Shown one piece after another: positions 5,341 to 9,827 of a stretch of DNA of 9,827 nt (position 1 is its first letter; each line of letters begins with the position of its first letter). The notes beneath the pieces are model-generated. The model saw nothing but the letters and a program-made list of their open reading frames with translations. It was not told the origin of the DNA and ran no database searches. Source of the stretch: an uncultured Granulosicoccaceae bacterium (GTDB lineage: Bacteria; Pseudomonadota; Gammaproteobacteria; CALCKW01); NCBI GenBank assembly GCA_937941555.1, contig CALDHJ010000355.1, positions 1-9,827 of the forward strand. The letters are read 5' to 3'. Position numbers and translations under genes: made by a program.

Positions 5341-7989
5341 GTGGAACTCGTCTTTCTCGCCCTGCTGATCGTCCTGCTCGCCCTGGCCCTCGGGTCCGGT
5401 TACCCCGTGGCCTTTGCGCTACCCGGATCGGCGATCATCACCATCGCTATCGCCGCCGGTTGTGGGTATCTCTTCGACGGCAACATGGACGCCTACTTCA
5501 CCCACGGCGGCCCGAAGCAGTGGCTCAGCGCCGGAGTGACAAATCTGCGCGGGATCTATTGGGAAGTCGAACGCGACACCCTGATCGCAATTCCGCTGTT
5601 CATCTTCATGGGCATCATGCTGCAGCGCTCCAAGATCGCCGAAGACCTGCTTGTCACGATGGCCCAACTCTTCGGACCGGTGCCCGGCGGCCTCGGCATC
5701 TCGGTGGTTTTCGTTGGCGCCTTGCTCGCTGCCACTACCGGCATTGTCGGTGCGACAGTCGTGGCAATGGGCCTTATCTCCCTGCCCGTGATGCTGCGCA
5801 ACAGTTACTCACCGGCGTTGGCCACGGGCACCATCTCGGCCTCAGGCACACTCGGTCAGATCATCCCGCCCTCGATCGTGCTGATCATCCTCGCCGATCA
5901 GCTCGCGAGCGCCACGGATCAGGCCAGCACCGCGCGCAAAGAGCTCTACAAGGCCAGCACCGGCGAAATCAGCATGCCCTCCGCCTTCGACGTGTCATCG
6001 ACCAGCGCTGGCGAAATGTTCCTCGGCGCACTGGTTCCAGGCTTGGTGCTGGTGGGCCTCTACATGGCGTACATCCTGATATTCAGCATGCTGCGGCCGA
6101 AGAGTGCACCGTCCGTCCGCTTTGATGGCGCCTACGACGGGCGTTTCTGGCTCAAGGCCGTCGGCACACTGGTGCCGCCGCTGACCCTGATTTTTCTGGT
6201 GCTGGGTTCGATCATCACCGGCATCGCCACGGTCAACCAGGCGGGTGCCATCGGCGCGGCAGGCGCTCTGCTCATGGCCGGTTACCGCATATCGGATGGT
6301 CGCGGAACCTACCTGCCCGCCATCCTCGCCACCGCGTCGCTGATCGGCATTGCACTCGTGCAAAGTCAGTTCGACATCAACGTCAAAGCCATCGAAACCG
6401 ACCACGACCGTCTCGGCGTCACACTCGCCGGTATCGCGGTGGGTGGTTTGATCGTCGCGCTGCTGTGGAGCGGATTCCGCGTGGCGCGTATCGAAAACAC
6501 GCTCAATGGCGTCATGATCGAGACGGCCAAGGCCACGTCACTCGTGTTCATCATCCTGCTCGGCGCCGCGATGTTGACCGCCGCGTTTCGCGCGTTCGGT
6601 GGTGAGGATCTGGTACGCGACTACCTCAACAGCCTGCCCGGCGGGTTCTGGATCAAGTTCATCATCGTCATGGCGGTGATCTTTTTCCTCGGGTTCTTCC
6701 TCGATTTCATCGAGATCGCCGTGGTGGTGGTACCCATCGTCGCCCCGATTCTGCTGGCCGACCCCGGCGCGAACATCACAGCCGTCTGGCTCGGGGTGAT
6801 GATCGGGCTCAATATCCAGACTTCGTTCCTGACCCCTCCATTCGGCTTCGCGCTGTTCTACCTGCGGGGCGTTGCACCGCCGTCGGTCAAAACCATCGAG
6901 ATGTACAAGGGTGTCATCCCGTTCATCGGCTTGCAGCTGCTCGCGCTTGCGATCGTCGGCAACTACCCGGCATTGGTCAACTACCTGCCGAACCGGTTGT
7001 CACTCACATCCGAGACCGCACCACCACCGCGCAACCCGAAACTGCAGATGTGTCTCGAGAACTACATGCTGACCGAGCTCAACGGCACATCGGGCCAGCT
7101 ACTCGATGAAGCCGCTACTCGCGCGCAACAACTCGACACCTCCTACCTGCCGAAGAAAATGGGGTCCGATCTGGACAAGAGTCTGGTCGCCGTGGATGCC
7201 GCTCGAACGGCGTTGAACGACGCGTTCGCAGCCTCTGATGCCGTGCAAGCTGCAGCACCCGCCTACCGACCACTACAAGAGACCGTCCGCGCTATCGAGC
7301 GCGAATTGCGCGAACTTGCAGTACAGCGCAAAGAACTCGACACCACACTGTCGCGCGCTGACACCGACGCGGCGAAAGAGCGCCTGGGCAAGCGACTCGA
7401 CACCCTGGACCAACGCGTTGCCGCGTTGCAGGCCGATATTCCGGCCGATTGGGAAAGCGAGCACGCGGCCTTCGCGGCCTTGCTCAAGGCTGAGGCCACG
7501 ACCCGCGAAGGCTATCGCCGGACAGCGGACAAAGGGTACGGCGCCGTCAACGATCTGATCGAAACGCTCTCGAGCACCGAAGCCTTTCTGGCGCTCAAAC
7601 CCGAGCTCGACAACATGGCGGCCAAAGTGGAATCAGACGATCCCAAAAGCCTCGTCGAGCCGCTGAAAGCGCTGTCGAAGCAATTCAACGATGTCGAGGG
7701 CGCATCAAAAATCAAGACGGCGCTGTCAAAAACCGCAAGCGAAATGAAAAAGCGCAAGCCCAAGCTCGACAAAGCCCTCAAGCAATTCAACAAGGCAACG
7801 GAACTCTACGCCGAACAACTGGTGTGGCGTGAGCGTGCAACCACTGAATTGCTACCCGAACTCAAGGCCTATGAGCTCGCGATGCGTGAGACGCTCGGTA
7901 TCCGTCAACAACAGCGCCTGCCGCACGACCAGGCCCTGTATATCGCCCGGTGTACCGCAGATCACCGTGATCTCTCACTCAATTTCTAG
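5341..7989 (+). CDS. dctM: TRAP transporter large permease DctM with extra helices and a ~320-residue C-terminal helical/coiled-coil extension
   Basis: An 882-residue protein; ordinary DctM is about 430. Residues 1-550 are the transport subunit that moves substrate with sodium or proton co-transport. Family signatures include the N-terminal GSGYPVAFALPG (18-29), IPLFIFMGIMLQRS (84-97), the GLISLPVMLRNSYSPALATG stretch (144-163), ASGTLGQIIPPSIV (167-180) and NIQTSFLTPPFGFALFYLRG (491-510). Compared with the usual form there is a polar insertion at about 189-226 and two apparent additional membrane segments at 324-342 and 358-378. After the last membrane helix (about 524-548) comes a proline-rich linker (ETAPPPRNPK, 558-567) and about 310 residues of soluble, charged, mostly helical sequence. 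Its most coiled-coil-like parts are about 644-699 and 788-825; the second is lysine-rich. I recognise no known domain in it. GTG at 5341 has only a weak AGAAGA upstream. The frame is continuous, so the fusion is not a visible frameshift product. If the canonical topology holds, the tail is cytoplasmic. Confidence 0.9.
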   Translation: MELVFLALLIVLLALALGSGYPVAFALPGSAIITIAIAAGCGYLFDGNMDAYFTHGGPKQWLSAGVTNLRGIYWEVERDTLIAIPLFIFMGIMLQRSKIAEDLLVTMAQLFGPVPGGLGISVVFVGALLAATTGIVGATVVAMGLISLPVMLRNSYSPALATGTISASGTLGQIIPPSIVLIILADQLASATDQASTARKELYKASTGEISMPSAFDVSSTSAGEMFLGALVPGLVLVGLYMAYILIFSMLRPKSAPSVRFDGAYDGRFWLKAVGTLVPPLTLIFLVLGSIITGIATVNQAGAIGAAGALLMAGYRISDGRGTYLPAILATASLIGIALVQSQFDINVKAIETDHDRLGVTLAGIAVGGLIVALLWSGFRVARIENTLNGVMIETAKATSLVFIILLGAAMLTAAFRAFGGEDLVRDYLNSLPGGFWIKFIIVMAVIFFLGFFLDFIEIAVVVVPIVAPILLADPGANITAVWLGVMIGLNIQTSFLTPPFGFALFYLRGVAPPSVKTIEMYKGVIPFIGLQLLALAIVGNYPALVNYLPNRLSLTSETAPPPRNPKLQMCLENYMLTELNGTSGQLLDEAATRAQQLDTSYLPKKMGSDLDKSLVAVDAARTALNDAFAASDAVQAAAPAYRPLQETVRAIERELRELAVQRKELDTTLSRADTDAAKERLGKRLDTLDQRVAALQADIPADWESEHAAFAALLKAEATTREGYRRTADKGYGAVNDLIETLSSTEAFLALKPELDNMAAKVESDDPKSLVEPLKALSKQFNDVEGASKIKTALSKTASEMKKRKPKLDKALKQFNKATELYAEQLVWRERATTELLPELKAYELAMRETLGIRQQQRLPHDQALYIARCTADHRDLSLNF

Positions 7990-8001
7990 GGACTGAATCC
8001 C
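7989..8001 (+). promoter_or_regulatory. Small hairpin covering the ribosome binding site of the glutaredoxin-like gene
   Basis: GGGA (7989-7992) pairs with TCCC (7998-8001). The Shine-Dalgarno-like AGGGA (7988-7992) begins inside the dctM stop codon and is part of the stem, so ribosomes finishing dctM would open it. Translational coupling is inferred; the stem is only four base pairs. Confidence 0.25.
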
Positions 8002-8002
8002 G

Positions 8003-8389
8003 ATGCTACTCAAGGCACTGCGCAACGGACTCGGGCAACTGATTGTTCTCGGCGATGCCGCGACGCGTCCAAAGCCCATTGAACGCTCGAATGAAGCCCA
8101 GGCCCGCGTCGAGTCGGAACTGGCCGAACTGAGTCTCTATCAGTTCCAGGCGTGTCCGTTCTGTGTGAAAGTCCGACGCTCGCTCCACCGACTCAATTTG
8201 CCGATGGCGCTGCGCGATGCCGCGCGTGACCCGACACACCGCGCGGATCTCGAGCAACAGGGTGGCGAGCTGAAGGTGCCGTGCTTGCGCATCGCATCGG
8301 ATGACGGTGATCGCTGGCTCTACGAGAGTGACGACATCATTGCCTACCTTGAGGCTCGGTTCGGCGCCGAGCCTTCAGCGGCCGCCTGA
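8003..8389 (+). CDS. Glutaredoxin / GST N-terminal domain protein with CPFC motif
   Basis: A 128-residue thioredoxin-fold protein. After an N-terminal segment of about 43 residues (an amphipathic stretch LLKALRNGLGQLIVLG, then a polar linker) comes the fold itself: beta strand LSLYQF, active site CPFC (52-55), helix VKVRRSLHRLNL, the cis-proline motif KVPCLRI (91-97) and the glutathione-binding-type YESDDIIAYLE (108-118). It is likely a glutathione-dependent thiol-disulfide protein, perhaps membrane-associated through the N-terminus. The domain order matches a glutaredoxin family common in gammaproteobacteria that lacks the GST C-terminal all-helical domain. The start is ATG at 8003, 13 bases after the dctM stop, suggesting co-transcription with the transporter. 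Its 3' end overlaps the convergent dehydrogenase gene by 15 bases. Fold assignment is firm; the target is unknown. Confidence 0.85.
   Translation: MLLKALRNGLGQLIVLGDAATRPKPIERSNEAQARVESELAELSLYQFQACPFCVKVRRSLHRLNLPMALRDAARDPTHRADLEQQGGELKVPCLRIASDDGDRWLYESDDIIAYLEARFGAEPSAAA
8352..8374. repeat. Perfect hairpin at the convergent gene ends
   Basis: AGGCTCGG (8352-8359) is the exact complement of CCGAGCCT (8367-8374), with a seven-base loop. It lies inside the last codons of the glutaredoxin-like gene and just beyond the stop of the minus-strand dehydrogenase gene. There is no T-run on either side, so it would be at best a weak or factor-aided bidirectional terminator. Confidence 0.35.
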
Positions 8390-9121
8390 GACATCGAGGC
8401 ACGTCCCGGTCGTGTAGGACGACTGATCAGACAACAGCCAGGCGATCGCCTCAGCCACTTCTTCCGCTGACCCGCCACGCTGCATCGGCACCACGGATTT
8501 CAACCGATCCACGCGACCGGGCTCGCCACCCGAGGCGTGGATATCGGTGTAGATCAATCCCGGCCTGACCGCGTTGACGCGAATACCTTCGTCTGCAACC
8601 TCGCTTGCCAGGCCAATGGTCAGGGTATCAACCGCGCCTTTGCTCGCGGCATAGTCGATGTATTCGTTCGGCCCACCCAACCGCGCAGCTGACGACGACA
8701 CGTTCACGATTCCGCCGCCCGCACCTCCGCGCGCCGTTGACATACGCAGAACCGCCTCACGCGCGCACACCAGTGTGCCAACCACGTTGGTCGCCAGTAC
8801 CTCGGCCATGCGCTCGGCATCGATCCCGGTCAGACGCGATTTGGTGTGCAGAATACCGGCATTGTTGACCAGCCCATCCAGGGCTGACCAACGCTCATCC
8901 AGGCGGGCAAACAGGCGCAACACATCCGCTTCGACGGCAACATCGGCCTGAACGGTGAACACGTCCGCACCCGCCGCATTGAGCTCGTCAGCGAGCGCTT
9001 GTGCGGCCGCCTGATCGGATCGGTAGTTCAGACACACGCGGTCGCCTCGGGTCGCAAGCAGGCGAACAACCGCCGCCCCGATGCCCCGGCTTCCACCGGT
9101 TACCAGAATGTTCTTGCCCAC
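8375..9121 (-). CDS. ygfF: Short-chain dehydrogenase/reductase, YgfF-like
   Basis: A 248-residue classical SDR oxidoreductase, probably cytosolic. The cofactor loop is TGGSRGIG (8-15), and R12 plus R34 (in LNYRSD) point to NADP(H). The fold marker NNAG is at 86-89, the structural N112 is in ATNVVG, and the catalytic residues are S144, Y157 and K161 (DYAASKGA). The region IYTDIHASGGEPGRVDR followed by MQRGG closely matches my memory of E. coli YgfF, a predicted SDR of unknown substrate. The start is GTG at 9121: an in-frame stop (TGA, 9130-9128) lies three codons upstream and AGGAG (9135-9131 on the minus strand) is nine bases away. The gene begins 21 bases after the uvrD stop, so the two are probably co-transcribed. 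The end overlaps the convergent glutaredoxin gene by 15 bases. The family is certain; orthology to ygfF is likely but unsearched. Confidence 0.9.
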   Translation of the reverse strand: MGKNILVTGGSRGIGAAVVRLLATRGDRVCLNYRSDQAAAQALADELNAAGADVFTVQADVAVEADVLRLFARLDERWSALDGLVNNAGILHTKSRLTGIDAERMAEVLATNVVGTLVCAREAVLRMSTARGGAGGGIVNVSSSAARLGGPNEYIDYAASKGAVDTLTIGLASEVADEGIRVNAVRPGLIYTDIHASGGEPGRVDRLKSVVPMQRGGSAEEVAEAIAWLLSDQSSYTTGTCLDVSGGR

Positions 9122-9142
9122 GTCACATCACTCCTCTCGGCT

Positions 9143-9827
9143 TCAAACCAAAGGGGTCAGGTTTGCATAGGCCAGGACCAGCCATTTCTGGCCTTCGGAT
9201 TCAAAGTTGACCTGCATCCGCAGATTCTTGCCCTGGCCTTCACAACCCGTCACCACGCCTTCACCAAAGGTCTTGTGTACCACACGCTGACCAATGGCAT
9301 AGGGCGTCTGCTCTTCCAGAAAGGACGGGGTCGCACGTTCCGGGTGTTGGTAGACCGGCCGCGACAATTGCACCTGCGGCCGAATCTCGTCGACGAGCTC
9401 GGTTGGCAGCTCGCCCACAAAACGCGAGCACACCGTAAACAATTCGCGCCCGTGCAACCGACGGTTCTCCGCTTGGCACATGTACAACTTCTGCCGGGCG
9501 CGCGTGATGCCAACGTAGGCGATGCGGCGCTCTTCTTCGAGCTGGTTGGGGTCTTCAAGCGTGCGCTGGTGCGGGAACAGGCCCTCCTCCATACCCACCA
9601 TGAACACGGTTGGAAATTCGAGCCCTTTGGCCGAGTGCAGTGTCATCAACTGGACGCAGTCTTCCCAGGCTTCACCCTGGGCATCACCGGCATCGAGTGC
9701 CGCTTGCGCAAGGAACATTTCAAGCGGTGACAACGCCTCGATGGCCTCATTGTCCGGACTGAATACGCGGGCGGCACCCACCAATTCCTCGAGGTTTTCA
9801 ACCCGGGCAAGGCCCTTTTCACTCTGG
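9143..9827 (-). CDS. uvrD: DNA helicase II UvrD, C-terminal part, truncated by window edge
   Basis: The frame is open to the right edge and gives the last 227 residues of a superfamily 1A 3'-5' DNA helicase used in nucleotide excision repair and mismatch repair. It begins within the stretch ARVENLEELV that precedes motif V. Motif V is seen as LMTLHSAKGLEF (about 9616-9655) with VGMEEGLFPHQ after it, and motif VI as EEERRIAYVGITRARQ (about 9491-9538), including the arginine finger region. SRFVGELP follows, and the C-terminus is a Tudor-like fold (IGQRVVHKTFGEGVV to KWLVLAYANL), which in E. coli UvrD binds RNA polymerase and supports transcription-coupled repair. UvrD proper, not Rep or PcrA, is supported by this C-terminal region and by the sequence around motif V. 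The ATPase and motifs I-IV lie outside the window. It is followed by the ygfF-like gene after 21 bases. Confidence 0.95.
   Translation of the reverse strand, partial: QSEKGLARVENLEELVGAARVFSPDNEAIEALSPLEMFLAQAALDAGDAQGEAWEDCVQLMTLHSAKGLEFPTVFMVGMEEGLFPHQRTLEDPNQLEEERRIAYVGITRARQKLYMCQAENRRLHGRELFTVCSRFVGELPTELVDEIRPQVQLSRPVYQHPERATPSFLEEQTPYAIGQRVVHKTFGEGVVTGCEGQGKNLRMQVNFESEGQKWLVLAYANLTPLV

Noticed and set aside
8999..9730. Plus-strand open frame of 243 codons at the right end
   Set aside because: Antisense to the uvrD helicase motifs V and VI and to the start of the dehydrogenase gene; a shadow frame.
1..9827. Search by eye for CRISPR arrays, insertion sequences, tRNA genes and phage or defence modules
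   Set aside because: No tandem repeat-spacer pattern, transposase, integrase, cloverleaf or defence-type motif was seen; all long frames are explained by the genes listed.

Overview
The window reads as a stretch of chromosome from a GC-rich proteobacterium, most likely a gammaproteobacterium. The partial DNA polymerase I and UvrD helicase at the two ends, the glutaredoxin-like protein and the YgfF-type dehydrogenase all resemble gammaproteobacterial versions. Lineage is inferred from remembered family sequences, not from a search. I see no insertion sequence, integrase, CRISPR array, tRNA or rRNA, and base and codon use look even throughout.

Layout: positions 1-858 hold the 5' part of polA on the minus strand, cut by the window edge. 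Divergent from it is a LOG-family Rossmann-fold protein (993-1724). Next comes a small HAD-type hydrolase with a long acidic, low-complexity C-terminal extension (1887-2756). A gene-free stretch of about 307 bases (2757-3063) holds a likely promoter/operator and a strong leader hairpin. It precedes a complete TRAP transporter: a Tat-exported, TakP-like solute-binding protein (3064-4161), a rho-independent terminator (4172-4202), an enlarged small permease DctQ (4347-5318) and an enlarged large permease DctM (5341-7989). A short glutaredoxin/GST-N protein (8003-8389) follows 13 bases after dctM. On the minus strand, converging with it, are a YgfF-like short-chain dehydrogenase (8375-9121) and, upstream of that, the 3' part of uvrD (9143-9827, cut by the edge).

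How the genes work together: the TRAP genes form one uptake system for a small carboxylate, probably a 2-oxo acid or hydroxy acid judging from the TakP-like binding site. The terminator after the binding-protein gene would let that protein be made in excess over the membrane subunits. The flanking genes serve DNA repair and replication, redox chemistry and nucleotide metabolism, with no obvious pathway link to the transporter.

The most unusual material is in the transporter. DctM carries about 320 extra residues of charged, helical, coiled-coil-like sequence after its last membrane segment, plus two apparent extra membrane helices in the middle. DctQ is about 323 residues instead of roughly 160-200, with about four extra N-terminal membrane segments. 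Together they suggest a size-expanded TRAP subtype with a probable cytoplasmic helical domain of unknown role. The HAD protein's acidic tail and the promoter palindrome are the next most interesting items.
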